From contig NZ_HF536772.1 of NCBI RefSeq assembly GCF_000312665.1, positions 1,982,647 through 2,046,646 on the forward strand: a DNA stretch of 64,000 nucleotides, read 5' to 3'. Shown one piece after another: positions 52,298 to 61,682 of the stretch. Below the pieces are notes generated by a model, which saw only the letters and a list, made by a program, of their open reading frames with translations, had not been told where the DNA came from and ran no database searches. A program made the position numbers and the translations under genes. Every line of letters starts with the position of its first letter. Positions within the stretch are counted from its first letter, which is position 1. The DNA comes from Rhizobium mesoamericanum STM3625. GTDB taxonomy: Bacteria; Pseudomonadota; Alphaproteobacteria; Rhizobiales; Rhizobiaceae.

Positions 52298-53092
52298 TTA
52301 TTTCAGCAGCCATGCGTGCTCTGGCTGGTTGTGAAACTTCCAGACCCGCTTCGGGCCGGCCATGACGTTGAGATAATAGAGATCATAGCCATGGATGGTG
52401 GCGCAGGGGTGATAACCCTTCGGCACCAGCGTCACGTCACCATTTTCCACCGCCATCGCCTCGTCGAGCGAGCGATCGTCGGTATAGACACGCTGGAAGG
52501 CAAAGCCTTGCGGCGGGTTCGTGCGGTGGTAGTAGGTTTCCTCCAGCAGGCTCTCATTCGGCAGATTGTCCTGGTCGTGCTTGTGAGAGGGGTAGGAGGA
52601 GGTGTTGCCGTTGGGCGTGATGACCTCAACCACCAGCAGCGAGTGGGCAGAGTTGTCGTCCTCGGGCATGATGTTGGTCACGAGACGCACATTCGAGCCC
52701 TTGCCGCGCTGGAATTGCGGATGCACGCCAGGCGGGATGAGCTTCGCCTTGTAGTCACCGCCACCTGGCGCCGAGCAGACGGCAAGTTCCAGATCGGTTT
52801 GCGCCGTCACCGACCAGCCGGAGCCGGCCGGCACATAGAGCGAATGCGGCGCCCCCTCGAACGGGCTCATACGCCCGCCGACGGAACCGAAATCCTCTCC
52901 AGCGGCGGTTGCCTTGCCTTTGCCGGACACCCAGACGAGGCAGACTTCGCGGTCGCTGGCTTCGCCGGAGACCGTCTCGCCCGGCTTCAGGCGGTGCAGG
53001 TCGAAGCCGACATAGGTCCACCCGGCTGTTTCCGGTGTGACATGGGTGACGCGGCCGCGGTCACCCGTTGGCTTTACGAGAAGGTTCGGCAT
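52298..53092 (-). CDS. iolB: 5-deoxy-glucuronate isomerase
   Basis: 264 residues. Converts 5-deoxy-glucuronate to 2-deoxy-5-keto-gluconate in myo-inositol catabolism. Bicupin fold; SSYPSHKHDQDN carries the metal-binding His residues and the C-terminal GYHPCATIHGYDLYYLNVMAGP is the family signature. ATG 53092 (MPNLLVKP) has GGAGG eight bases upstream, preferred over 53116. Last gene of the iolCDEB operon. Confidence 0.96.
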   Translation of the reverse strand: MPNLLVKPTGDRGRVTHVTPETAGWTYVGFDLHRLKPGETVSGEASDREVCLVWVSGKGKATAAGEDFGSVGGRMSPFEGAPHSLYVPAGSGWSVTAQTDLELAVCSAPGGGDYKAKLIPPGVHPQFQRGKGSNVRLVTNIMPEDDNSAHSLLVVEVITPNGNTSSYPSHKHDQDNLPNESLLEETYYHRTNPPQGFAFQRVYTDDRSLDEAMAVENGDVTLVPKGYHPCATIHGYDLYYLNVMAGPKRVWKFHNQPEHAWLLK

Positions 53093-53137
53093 GAACATAT
53101 CCTCCAGTTCATTCAATGCTCTTGTGCAGGAGGAACG

Positions 53138-54055
53138 CTATCCCTTCGGAAAGCCTTCGGTTTCCACCGTGTAGCCTGCCGCGGTCATGACGCGCATCAG
53201 TTCGGCATGGCCGATCTCTGCCATCTTCTGCGGGGGTGCATTACGCGGATCCTGCTCTGCCTCGACGACGAACCAGCCCTCGTAGCCATAATCGGCAAAC
53301 CGCTTGACTATTGCTCCGAAATCGAGCGAGCCGTCGCCAGGCACGGTGAAGGCGCCGAGCGCCACCGCATCGAGGAAAGACTGCTTGCTGCGGTCGAGCC
53401 CGTCGACGACGGCTTTGCGGATGTCCTTGACGTGAACGTGATTGATGCGGGCGTGGTGATTGTCGATAGCTCGCAGCACGTCACCGCCGGCAAAGGCCAG
53501 GTGACCAGCATCGAGCAGGAGCGGAATGCCGTCACCCGAGTTGCGCATGAAGGCGTCGAGTTCCGGCTCGGTCTCGACGACGGCCGCCATGTGATGGTGA
53601 TAGGAAAGCGGCATGCCCTGCTCGGCACACCATTCGCCAAACTGCGTGACCTTGCGCGCATAAGCCTTCATCTCGTCATCCGAGAGGCGCGGCTTGGTCG
53701 TGAGCGGCTTGGAACGGTCGCCCTGGATTGAACGGCCGACTTCCCCATAGACAATGCAAGGCGCGTTGACGGCCTTGAAGAGTTCGATCATCGGCGCGAT
53801 GCGGTCCTTGTTGGCCGAAAGATCCTCGTCAACAAGCGTGCCGGAGAACCAGCCACCACAGAGCGTCACATCGGCGGCGCGCAGGATCGGCAGCATCTCG
53901 GCGGGATTGTTGGGAAAGCGGCGGCCCTGTTCCATGCCGGTGAATCCAGCGCTGCGCGATTGGCGCAGGCATTCTTCCAGAGATACGTCGTCGCTGAGCT
54001 CAGGAAGATCGTCGTTCCACCAGGCGATCGGCGACATGCCAAGTTTGGCCTTCAT
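53138..54055 (-). CDS. iolE: Myo-inosose-2 dehydratase
   Basis: 305 residues, TIM-barrel. Removes water from 2-keto-myo-inositol. Opening KLGMSPIAWWNDDLPE, metal-ligand segments LLDAGHLAFAGGD and NHVHVKDIRK are preserved. AAGGAG about eight bases before ATG 54055. The same frame stays open for 223 codons upstream through antisense of iolD, which is not coding. Third gene in the operon. Confidence 0.96.
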   Translation of the reverse strand: MKAKLGMSPIAWWNDDLPELSDDVSLEECLRQSRSAGFTGMEQGRRFPNNPAEMLPILRAADVTLCGGWFSGTLVDEDLSANKDRIAPMIELFKAVNAPCIVYGEVGRSIQGDRSKPLTTKPRLSDDEMKAYARKVTQFGEWCAEQGMPLSYHHHMAAVVETEPELDAFMRNSGDGIPLLLDAGHLAFAGGDVLRAIDNHHARINHVHVKDIRKAVVDGLDRSKQSFLDAVALGAFTVPGDGSLDFGAIVKRFADYGYEGWFVVEAEQDPRNAPPQKMAEIGHAELMRVMTAAGYTVETEGFPKG

Positions 54056-54117
54056 CAATAGTCTCCTTAAAGGCATTGTTGGGGGAGCGGGGCCGCTCCT
54101 CCCATGAAATTGGTCGA

Positions 54118-55968
54118 TCAGCCGATGCGCTGGGCGGCGCGCGCCTTGACGTAAGCCGCATGCGCCTTGTTGACCTGCTCGCGTGGGCTGACCTCGGGAA
54201 CGGCAACGTCCCACCAGTAGCCGCCGGCTTCCGTCGTAACCAGCGGATCGGTGTCGATCACGAAGACCGAGGTGCGATCGTTCTTTTTCGAGTCGGCAAT
54301 CGCTTTCTCGAGCTCGGCAATCGAAGCAACCTTGACTGCAATCGCGCCCATGCTCTCGGCATGTGCTCGGAAATCGATATCCGGCATGACCTCGTAGTGC
54401 GCGTCCTTCAGCAGGTTGTTGAAGTTCGCGCCACCGGTCGCCATCTGCAGTCTGTTGATGCAGCCGTAGCCTCGGTTGTCGAGCAGGACGATGTTGAGCT
54501 TCAGGCCGAGCATGACCGACGTCGCGAGCTCGGAATTCAGCATCATGTACGATCCGTCGCCGACGAGAACGAAAACTTCCTTCTCTGGATGCGCCATCTT
54601 GGCGCCAAGGCCGCCCGCAATCTCGTAGCCCATGCAGGAGAAGCCATACTCCATATGGTAGCTTCCCGGCGCAGTCGCCGGCCAGAGCTTGTGCATCTCG
54701 CCCGGCAGACCGCCGGCGGCGCAAAGGCCGATTGCCTTTTCGAGATCGATAGAGCGCGTGACGGCGCCGATCACCTGGGCGTCGGAGGGCAGGGCGGCAT
54801 TGGTGCTCGCCATCACCTTGGCGGCGGCGTCCATCCAGACCTTCTTTTCCCGTTCCGCCTTCTCCGCCAGCGCAGCCGGTGCCTTCCAGCCAGCAAGCCC
54901 GCTAGAGACAGCCTTCAACCCTTCGCGGGCATCGGCCACCAATGTCTGGCCATCGTGCTTGGCGGCATCGTATGCAGCAATGTTCAAGCCGAGAATCTTC
55001 AGCTTCTCGTTCTGGAAGAGCGCCCAGGACCCGGTCGTGAAGTCCTGGCAGCGGGTGCCGACGGCAACGATCAGGTCTGTTTCGGCTGCAATTGCATTGG
55101 CCGCCGATGTGCCGGTGACGCCAACGGAGCCAAGCGCCAGCGGATGCCGCTCGTCGATCGCTGACTTGCCGGCCTGCGTGACGACGACGGGGATGCGGTG
55201 TTCTTCAGCAAACGTTGTGAGTTCCTTGGTGGCCTGCGAATAGAGCACACCACCGCCGGCGATGATGACGGGCTTTTCGGATTTCTTGATGAGAGCGATG
55301 GCGTTTGCCAGCTCGTCGGCGTCCGGGCGCGGACGACGCGTGGTCCAGACGCGCTCCTCGAAGAAGCTCTCGGGGTAATCGAAGGCTTCAGCCTGCACGT
55401 CCTGGCACAATGACAGCGTGACCGGGCCGCAATCAAAGGGGTCGGTCAGCACCTGCATGGCGCGCTTCAGCGCCGAGATGATCTGTTCGGGCCGGGTGAT
55501 GCGGTCGAAATAGCGGGAAACCGAACGGAAGGCGTCGTTCGCCGAAACCGTGCCGTCGCCGAAATCTTCGATCTGCTGCAGCACCGGATCCGGTGCACGG
55601 TTGGCGAAAACGTCGCCAGGCAGGAAGAGAACCGGGATGCGGTTGACGTGGGCGACGCCAGCGGCCGTCACCATATTGAGGGCACCAGGGCCGATCGAGG
55701 TCGTGCACGCCATGAAACGCTGGCGGAAGTTCGCCTTCGCATAAGCGATGGCCGCGTGCGCCATGCCCTGCTCGTTATGAGCGCGATAGGTCGGCAGTTC
55801 GCCACGGACCTGGTAGAGCGCCTCGCCGATGCCGGCCACATTACCATGCCCGAAGATCGCCCAGACGCCGCCGAAGATCGGTATCTTCTTGCCGTCGACG
55901 AGCGTCATCTGCTTCTTGAGGAAATGCGTAACGGCCTGAGCCATCGTCAAACGTACAGTCTTGCCCAT
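54118..55968 (-). CDS. iolD: 3D-(3,5/4)-trihydroxycyclohexane-1,2-dione hydrolase
   Basis: 616-residue thiamine diphosphate enzyme that opens the inositol-derived ring to 5-deoxy-glucuronate. Three domains: pyrimidine-binding N-terminus with the catalytic Glu region (AHNEQGMAHAAIAYAKA), middle domain, and C-terminal pyrophosphate domain with the ThDP motif VGDGSYMMLNSELATSV ... DNRGYG. Full length. 62 bases from iolE and 23 from iolC. Confidence 0.97.
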   Translation of the reverse strand: MGKTVRLTMAQAVTHFLKKQMTLVDGKKIPIFGGVWAIFGHGNVAGIGEALYQVRGELPTYRAHNEQGMAHAAIAYAKANFRQRFMACTTSIGPGALNMVTAAGVAHVNRIPVLFLPGDVFANRAPDPVLQQIEDFGDGTVSANDAFRSVSRYFDRITRPEQIISALKRAMQVLTDPFDCGPVTLSLCQDVQAEAFDYPESFFEERVWTTRRPRPDADELANAIALIKKSEKPVIIAGGGVLYSQATKELTTFAEEHRIPVVVTQAGKSAIDERHPLALGSVGVTGTSAANAIAAETDLIVAVGTRCQDFTTGSWALFQNEKLKILGLNIAAYDAAKHDGQTLVADAREGLKAVSSGLAGWKAPAALAEKAEREKKVWMDAAAKVMASTNAALPSDAQVIGAVTRSIDLEKAIGLCAAGGLPGEMHKLWPATAPGSYHMEYGFSCMGYEIAGGLGAKMAHPEKEVFVLVGDGSYMMLNSELATSVMLGLKLNIVLLDNRGYGCINRLQMATGGANFNNLLKDAHYEVMPDIDFRAHAESMGAIAVKVASIAELEKAIADSKKNDRTSVFVIDTDPLVTTEAGGYWWDVAVPEVSPREQVNKAHAAYVKARAAQRIG

Positions 55969-55991
55969 GAGGCACCTCCCAAATGCTTTAG

Positions 55992-57920
55992 TTAATGTAG
56001 ACCGCGGGTTTTCAACCAGGCCTCGGTCAATTGGCGGAAGCGTTCGGCCATGTCAGCGATCGCTTCTTCATCATTCAACGTGCCGGAAAGCCAACCGCGT
56101 GCTGCGTCCGCAAAAATCGTGCGGCCGACGGCAAAACCCTTCACGGAAGGAGCCGCCAATGTCGCCTCGAAGCCTTTCACCAGCTCGTCAGCCGGAGCCT
56201 CGAGACCGAGCAGCACGATCCCGCGGCACCATGGGTCGTTCTTGGCGATCACCGCGTCGATCTTTTTCCAGGCAGCTGTCGAAGCCTGAGGCTCGAGCTT
56301 CCACCAGTCGGGCTTGATTCCGAGGGCATAGAGCTCTTCCATCGCCGTCGAGATCGTGTCGTCGGTCAATGGTCCGTTCTTGCTCGCGATGATTTCGATG
56401 AGCAATTCGCGGCCAACCTTGCGGGCGGCTTCAAATAGCGTGCGCAGCTTTTCCTGCTGCTCGGTCTTAAGCGCTGCCGGATCGTCCGGATGGTAGAAGC
56501 ACAGGCACTTAATACAATGGTCGAGCGGCCATTCGACGAGCTGCGAGCCGATGTCCTGGCTGAATTCGAAGCGTAGCGGCTTGGACCCTGGCAGTTCCAC
56601 CGGGCGGCCGATCCAGGCGAAGTTCTTGGTTGCCGCATCGAAAAAGGCGTCGCGCCCGAAGCGCTCATCAATCAGCATGCCGTAACCGTCGCGGCCATCG
56701 GCAACACGCGCGGCGGCTTCCACGGCAAGACGCTTGAAGGCGACGATTTTCTTGTAGTCGACGCCGAGCTCATCGCAGACGCTCGTGAGCTGCGAGCGAT
56801 GGTCGATCGCCAACGCCATGAGAAGCGGAATTTCGCCCTTGCGAGTTGAAGCCCAGTGGATTTGGTTGATTGCTTCGTCCTTGCGCAAGGCGCGGTGCTT
56901 GCTGCCGTGCTTCAGGAAGAAGTCGAGCTCGGCCCACGTCGGATACTCCGGCGAGCAGAGCAGACGGGAGACCGCGAAAGCGCCGCAAGCATTGGCCCAG
57001 GTGGCACAAGTCTTCAGCGGCTCGTTCTTCAGCCAGCCGCGCAAGAGGCCCGACATGAAAGCGTCGCCGGCGCCGAGCACGTTGAACACTTCGATGGGGA
57101 AGCCTTCGCCGACAATGCCATCTTCCAGATTGTCGCTGATCGGACCGTCATAGACGATGCAGCCCATGGCGCCGCGCTTTAGCACGATCGTTGCCGGCGA
57201 CAGACGGCGGATTTCCTTGAGTGCGCCGAGCACGTCATCGGCACCTGACGCAATCAGGATTTCCTCTTCCGTCCCAACGATCAAATCGCAGTCTGGAAGG
57301 GTTTCCTTCATCTTGGCTGAGACACGGTCGGATTTCACATAGCGCTCGAAGCCTTCAGCATGGCCTGCAAGACCCCAGAGGTTCGGCCGATAGTCAATGT
57401 CGAATATCACCTTTCGGTCGTTGGCCTTGGCGATGCGGATGGCCTTTCGCTGTGCGGCTTCCGTGTTCGGCCGGGAGAAATGTGTGCCCGACACAAGGAC
57501 GGCGCGCGACGACTTGATGAAGCCTTCATCGACATCGTTTTCGTCGAGCGCCATGTCGGCGCAATCCGAGCGATAGAAGATCATCGGAGACACGCCTTCG
57601 GCTTCGACGGCGAGAAGCACCAGCGCAGTGAGACGCTCCTTGTCGGTCTTGATGCCCTTCGTCTCGACGCCTTCGCGTGCGGACTGCTCAATGATGAAGC
57701 GACCCATCTGCTCGTCGCCGACGCGGGTGATCAGGCCCGATTTGAGGCCGAGGCGCGCCGTCCCGATCGCGATGTTGGCAGGGCAGCCGCCGACAGACTT
57801 GGCAAAGGAGCCGATGTCTTCGAGCCGAGAGCCGATCTGCTGCCCGTAGAGGTCGACAGACGAGCGGCCAATCGTGATCACGTCAAGTTCCGGCTGCGAG
57901 CCCAGGTTCGGTTGTGCCAT
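55992..57920 (-). CDS. iolC: IolC: 5-dehydro-2-deoxygluconokinase fused to a DUF2090 aldolase-like domain
   Basis: 642 residues. N-terminal PfkB kinase (about 1-330) with GGCPANIAIGTARLGL near 45 and the catalytic GAGDAFMSGLL near 280 (Asp as base). C-terminal DUF2090 domain (about 335-640), fold class of the fructose-bisphosphate aldolases, which supplies the aldolase step (IolJ) in a single protein. The two-domain form is usual in rhizobia. It starts the operon; two IolR-type sites lie 57-100 bases upstream. Confidence 0.96.
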   Translation of the reverse strand: MAQPNLGSQPELDVITIGRSSVDLYGQQIGSRLEDIGSFAKSVGGCPANIAIGTARLGLKSGLITRVGDEQMGRFIIEQSAREGVETKGIKTDKERLTALVLLAVEAEGVSPMIFYRSDCADMALDENDVDEGFIKSSRAVLVSGTHFSRPNTEAAQRKAIRIAKANDRKVIFDIDYRPNLWGLAGHAEGFERYVKSDRVSAKMKETLPDCDLIVGTEEEILIASGADDVLGALKEIRRLSPATIVLKRGAMGCIVYDGPISDNLEDGIVGEGFPIEVFNVLGAGDAFMSGLLRGWLKNEPLKTCATWANACGAFAVSRLLCSPEYPTWAELDFFLKHGSKHRALRKDEAINQIHWASTRKGEIPLLMALAIDHRSQLTSVCDELGVDYKKIVAFKRLAVEAAARVADGRDGYGMLIDERFGRDAFFDAATKNFAWIGRPVELPGSKPLRFEFSQDIGSQLVEWPLDHCIKCLCFYHPDDPAALKTEQQEKLRTLFEAARKVGRELLIEIIASKNGPLTDDTISTAMEELYALGIKPDWWKLEPQASTAAWKKIDAVIAKNDPWCRGIVLLGLEAPADELVKGFEATLAAPSVKGFAVGRTIFADAARGWLSGTLNDEEAIADMAERFRQLTEAWLKTRGLH

Positions 57921-57976
57921 GATGTCCTCCCGCTAGATTTTTAGCTACGACTTGGCGCCTGCTGATTGCTCATAAT

Positions 57977-58020
57977 GAAACATCGGTTCCGTCTTGATGT
58001 CAATTCGGAATGTTTGTTCC
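57977..58020. promoter_or_regulatory. Two IolR-type operators upstream of iolC
   Basis: GGAATGTTTGTTCC at 58007-58020 is an exact GGAA-N6-TTCC, and GAAACATCGGTTCC at 57977-57990 has one mismatch. Their centres are 30 bp apart, about three helical turns, so dimers would sit on one face. The motif is that reported for S. meliloti IolR. They lie in the 105 bases between iolR and iolC. Confidence 0.75.
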
Positions 58021-58025
58021 ATTTT

Positions 58026-58889
58026 TCATTTTGTCGATTTTGCGTGTGTACGCTTGCGCCGCCGCTCGGCGATTGCAACCGGGAGCGCCATCGTCAAGGC
58101 CATCGAGGCGGAGAGCGAACGAAAACCGGCAAAGTCTGCCTCAGCCACCTCGAACCAGCAGGTGGCGCGGGCGGCAAGCGGCGAAAACGCCGAATCGGTG
58201 ATGGCGACAACAGGCACGCCGCGATCGGCCAACGCTTCCGTCTGGCTCAGGCTATCAGCCGCATAGGGAGAGAAGCTTGCCGCAATCGCTGCATCTTTCT
58301 CAGTCGCGAATTGCACCATTTCCGGATCGACGCCGTTCGGCGAGGCGACGATCTGGTGCCGGATATTCAGCTTCGAGAAGGCATAGGTCATGTGCGCTGT
58401 GAGCGGATACGAGCGCCGCTTGGCAATCAGATAGATCGTCTCGGCAGCCGCGAGAATATCGACGGCTTTGGTAAAGGTGTCCGTCTGTACCGTGGCCGCG
58501 AGCCGGTTGACCGATTGGTTTGCGGCCGAAATGAAGCCGGAAAGCAGGTTGGCGTCCTCGTCCTCGCCGCTTGCCTGCTCCAGCGTCACAAGCCGCTCTT
58601 CATACGTCAGCGTACGGTCGCGCAGGCGCTCGCGAAAAATGCTCTGAAGGTCGGAGAAACCCTCGTAGCCGAGGTGGTGCGCCAGGCGCACCAGGGTCGA
58701 CGGCTGCACAGCAGATGCCGCGGCGATGCTGGCCGTCGTGCCGAAGGCGATTTCGTCGGGGTTACCGAGTGCAAAAGCTGCGACCTGTGCAAGTCGCTTC
58801 GGCATGGTTGCTTTGCGTTCGATGATAATGCTGCGCAGGCTCTCGAAGTCGCGCGGAACCCTGGCGGGCGTTTTGCTGTCACTGTCCAT
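58026..58889 (-). CDS. iolR: RpiR-family regulator of inositol catabolism (IolR)
   Basis: 287 residues. N-terminal RpiR helix-turn-helix (IAAASAVQPSTLVRLAHHLG, then EGFSDLQSIFRERL, about 52-90), C-terminal SIS domain (about 125-265; TIYLIAKRRSYPLTAHMTYAF and VVAITDSAFSPLAARATCWFEV) that would bind a phosphorylated sugar-like inducer, probably from the pathway. Repressor of iol genes in S. meliloti. Probably autoregulated: a near-perfect operator lies 19-32 bases upstream of the ATG. Placed upstream of iolC on the same strand. Confidence 0.93.
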   Translation of the reverse strand: MDSDSKTPARVPRDFESLRSIIIERKATMPKRLAQVAAFALGNPDEIAFGTTASIAAASAVQPSTLVRLAHHLGYEGFSDLQSIFRERLRDRTLTYEERLVTLEQASGEDEDANLLSGFISAANQSVNRLAATVQTDTFTKAVDILAAAETIYLIAKRRSYPLTAHMTYAFSKLNIRHQIVASPNGVDPEMVQFATEKDAAIAASFSPYAADSLSQTEALADRGVPVVAITDSAFSPLAARATCWFEVAEADFAGFRSLSASMALTMALPVAIAERRRKRTHAKSTK

Positions 58890-58907
58890 GCACGCTGTCC
58901 ATCGAAC

Positions 58908-58921
58908 GAAATAAACATTCC
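58908..58921. promoter_or_regulatory. IolR-type operator between iolR and iolY
   Basis: GAAATAAACATTCC matches GGAA-N6-TTCC with one mismatch. It lies 19 bases before the iolR start and 172 before iolY, which are divergent, so it may control both. The surrounding DNA is AT-rich. Confidence 0.6.
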
Positions 58922-59093
58922 ATAATTACGAGCATAATTGATTTTAATGCGCGAGCCCAATTGTTTTTATTCCATTGAAATCCAAGTGTTTTGAACAGTT
59001 TTCAGCGGAGCCACAGCAACGGTATGCGGGAGGGCTGCTTGTCAAAATGATCTAAATATTCCAAAAATTCGGCCGGCATCTGGAGGAGATACG

Positions 59094-60209
59094 ATGAAAT
59101 CACTGGGAATCGGTCTGATTGGCACCGGCTATATGGGCAAATGTCACGCCCTCGCATGGAATGCGGTAAAGACCGTGTTCGGCGATATCGAACGCCCGCG
59201 CCTGATCCATCTGGCGGAAGCCAATGGCGACCTTGCCGAGAAGCGCGCATCCGAGTTTGGCTTCGAGAAAGCAACGGCCGATTGGCGCACCCTGATCGCC
59301 GATTCCGAAGTCGATGTCGTGTCGATCACTACGCCGAACCAGTTCCACGCGGAGATGGCCATTGCTGCGCTTGAAGCCGGTAAGCATGTCTGGTGCGAGA
59401 AACCGATGGCGCCGGCATACTCCGACGCCGAGCGTATGTTGAAGACCGCGAGGGCCGCGGGCAAGGTCGCCGTTCTCGGCTACAATTATATTCAAAATCC
59501 CGTCATGCGGCATATCAGGGCGTTGATCGAGCAAGGAGCGATCGGTGCGGTCAATCACATCCGCGTCGAGATGGATGAGGACTTCATGGCCGATCCCAAT
59601 GCTTTCTTCTATTGGAAGAGTGAGCTTTCGGCCGGATACGGGGCGCTGGATGATTTCGCCGTGCATCCTTTGTCCTTGCTCTGGTACCTGTTCGGCCACG
59701 TAGAGGCCGTCATCACGGACATGGTGAAGCCCTACGGTAGCCGGCCGCTGAAGGAAGGCGGGCGCCGCGATGTCGAGAATTACGACGCGGCCAACGTGCT
59801 GATGCGTCTGGGCGGCGGAATCTCCGCTGTGCTGATGGCAAACCGCGCAGCCTGGGGCCGTAAGGGGCGAATCGCGCTGCAGATCTTCGGCTCGAAAGGC
59901 TCGATCGCTTACGATCAGGAGCGCATGAACGAATTCGAACTTTATCAGGCGGAAGGCCGCGCCTCGGAGCAGGGCTTCCGCAAGATACTGGCCGGCCCGG
60001 CGCATCTGCCTTACGACCGCTTCATCCCAGCGCCTGGGCACGGGCTCGGGTTCAACGATCTGAAAATCATCGAATGCCGCGAATTGATCCGCGCAATTTC
60101 CGGTGAGCCGTCGTCGATCGTGACATTCGAAGACGGTCTTAGGATAGAGAAGTCTGTTCACGCCATGGCACAGTCATTCCACGAGCGCCGCTGGATTGAG
60201 ATCGAATAG
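59094..60209 (+). CDS. iolY: Gfo/Idh/MocA-family oxidoreductase, IolY-like
   Basis: 371 residues. N-terminal Rossmann domain (GIGLIGTGYMGKCHALAW, NADP/NAD loop) and the family lysine in CEKPMAPAYS near 100, then the C-terminal beta-sheet dimer domain with NHIRVEMDEDFMAD and DDFAVHPLSLLWY. GGAGGAG stands about seven bases upstream. Divergent from iolR; in S. meliloti the neighbouring gene of this type, iolY, is needed for scyllo-inositol use. The main inositol dehydrogenase (idhA/iolG) is not in the window. Confidence 0.9.
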   Translation: MKSLGIGLIGTGYMGKCHALAWNAVKTVFGDIERPRLIHLAEANGDLAEKRASEFGFEKATADWRTLIADSEVDVVSITTPNQFHAEMAIAALEAGKHVWCEKPMAPAYSDAERMLKTARAAGKVAVLGYNYIQNPVMRHIRALIEQGAIGAVNHIRVEMDEDFMADPNAFFYWKSELSAGYGALDDFAVHPLSLLWYLFGHVEAVITDMVKPYGSRPLKEGGRRDVENYDAANVLMRLGGGISAVLMANRAAWGRKGRIALQIFGSKGSIAYDQERMNEFELYQAEGRASEQGFRKILAGPAHLPYDRFIPAPGHGLGFNDLKIIECRELIRAISGEPSSIVTFEDGLRIEKSVHAMAQSFHERRWIEIE

Positions 60210-60293
60210 GTCGCTTTGCTTCCGGTTGACGGCGCTGGAGGCAGGGCGTAGGCCTTTGCTCGAACGGGGCGACTGCATGCTGGGAGTAAGAAC

Positions 60294-61511
60294 GTGACGG
60301 ACAGACTGGTGATCATCGGCGCGGGGCAGGCGGGCTTTGCATTGGCCGCCAAACTGCGCGCACTCAAGGACACGCGACCAATCACCATCATCGGTGCGGA
60401 AGACGCGCTGCCCTATCAGCGGCCGCCCCTTACAAAGAAATATCTCCTCGGCGAGATGACATTCGACCGTCTGCTCTTCCGACCGGAACACTGGTACGCC
60501 GACAACAATGTCGAAATCAGACTTTCCACATGGGCCGAGCAGATCGTCCGCGACAAGAAGCAGGTCCTGCTGCAGGACGGTTCTGTGTTGGACTACGGCA
60601 CGCTGGCACTGACGACCGGCTCGACGCCGCGAGCGCTGCCCGCATCAATCGGCGGAGATCTCGAAGGTGTCTACGTGGCCCGCGACAAGCGCGATGCGGA
60701 TCTGTTGGCCGAGGAGATGCGCCCGGGGCGTCGCGTGCTCATCATTGGCGGTGGCTATATCGGCCTGGAGGCGGCTGCTGTCGCTCGTCACCGCGGTCTC
60801 GAAGTCACCGTCATCGAGATGGCCGACCGCATCCTCCAGCGTGTCGCCGCCAAGGAGACGGCCGACATCATGCGGGTCATTCATGAAACCCATGACGTCG
60901 TCATCCGGGAGAAGACGGGGCTCAAGCACCTTGTTGGCCATGCAGGCCGGGTCGTTGCTGCCGAGCTTTCCGACGGGTCGACAATCCAGGTCGACTTCGT
61001 GATCGTCGGCATCGGCGTCGTTCCGAACGACCAGCTCGCCAAGGAGGCCGGTCTCGAGGTCGCCAACGGAATCATTGTGGACGAGTTTGCCCGCACATCT
61101 GATCCGTCGATTTTCGCTGCCGGCGATTGTGCAGTCCTGCCGTGGCAAGGTGGACGGATTCGCCTAGAATCGGTGCAAAACGCCGTCGATCAGGCCGAGG
61201 CCGTTGCCGCCATCATCGCCGGCGGCAACGAAGCATACGACCCCAAGCCCTGGTTCTGGTCGGACCAGTATGACGTGAAGCTGCAGATCGCCGGGTTCAA
61301 TATGGGTTATGACGACACTGTCCTGCGCCCGGGCTCGCGCGACGGCGCCCATTCGATCTGGTATTTCAAGAATGGGTCGTTTATCGCCGTTGATGCGATC
61401 AACGACGCCAAGGCCTATGTCAGCGGCAAGAAGATGCTGGAATCCGGGATCAATCCTGACAAGGCGATCATTGCCGATGCTTCCGCCGATCTCAAGCAAC
61501 TGTTGAGCTGA
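60294..61511 (+). CDS. FAD-dependent ferredoxin reductase-like oxidoreductase
   Basis: 405 residues of the putidaredoxin/rhodocoxin reductase type. Two Rossmann folds: FAD motif LVIIGAGQAGFALAAKLRAL at the N-terminus and NAD(P)H motif VLIIGGGYIGLEAAAVAR near 142, with the FAD-closing IFAAGDCAV near 270 and PPLTKKYL loop. The start is GTG 60294 with GGGAG seven bases upstream. Likely reduces a 2Fe-2S ferredoxin for a P450 or dioxygenase that is not in this window. Confidence 0.92.
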   Translation: MTDRLVIIGAGQAGFALAAKLRALKDTRPITIIGAEDALPYQRPPLTKKYLLGEMTFDRLLFRPEHWYADNNVEIRLSTWAEQIVRDKKQVLLQDGSVLDYGTLALTTGSTPRALPASIGGDLEGVYVARDKRDADLLAEEMRPGRRVLIIGGGYIGLEAAAVARHRGLEVTVIEMADRILQRVAAKETADIMRVIHETHDVVIREKTGLKHLVGHAGRVVAAELSDGSTIQVDFVIVGIGVVPNDQLAKEAGLEVANGIIVDEFARTSDPSIFAAGDCAVLPWQGGRIRLESVQNAVDQAEAVAAIIAGGNEAYDPKPWFWSDQYDVKLQIAGFNMGYDDTVLRPGSRDGAHSIWYFKNGSFIAVDAINDAKAYVSGKKMLESGINPDKAIIADASADLKQLLS

Positions 61512-61591
61512 GGTCGGTCGCCCCAGCATCAGGTGAAAAAGCCGAAAAAGCGCTTGCGTCACCTGTCGAATGACTCTATCAGGCTCCCACC

Positions 61592-61682
61592 GGAGAGGTG
61601 GCCGAGTGGTCGAAGGCGCTCCCCTGCTAAGGGAGTATACGTCAAAAGCGTATCGAGGGTTCGAATCCCTTCCTCTCCGCCA
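61592..61682 (+). tRNA. tRNA-Ser(GCT)
   Basis: 91 bases. Acceptor GGAGAGG pairs with CCTCTCC, followed by the encoded discriminator G and CCA. Anticodon stem CTCCC/GGGAG holds loop CTGCTAA with anticodon GCT at 61626-61628 (reads AGC/AGU). A long variable arm (TATACGTCAAAAGCGTATC) marks it as class II serine. T arm GGGTTCGAATCCC intact. Confidence 0.97.

Noticed and set aside
54056..54724. Upstream in-frame extension of iolE to 528 codons
   Set aside because: Lies within iolD in another frame, is Arg-rich and has no resemblance to sugar isomerases; the AAGGAG site fixes the start at 54055.
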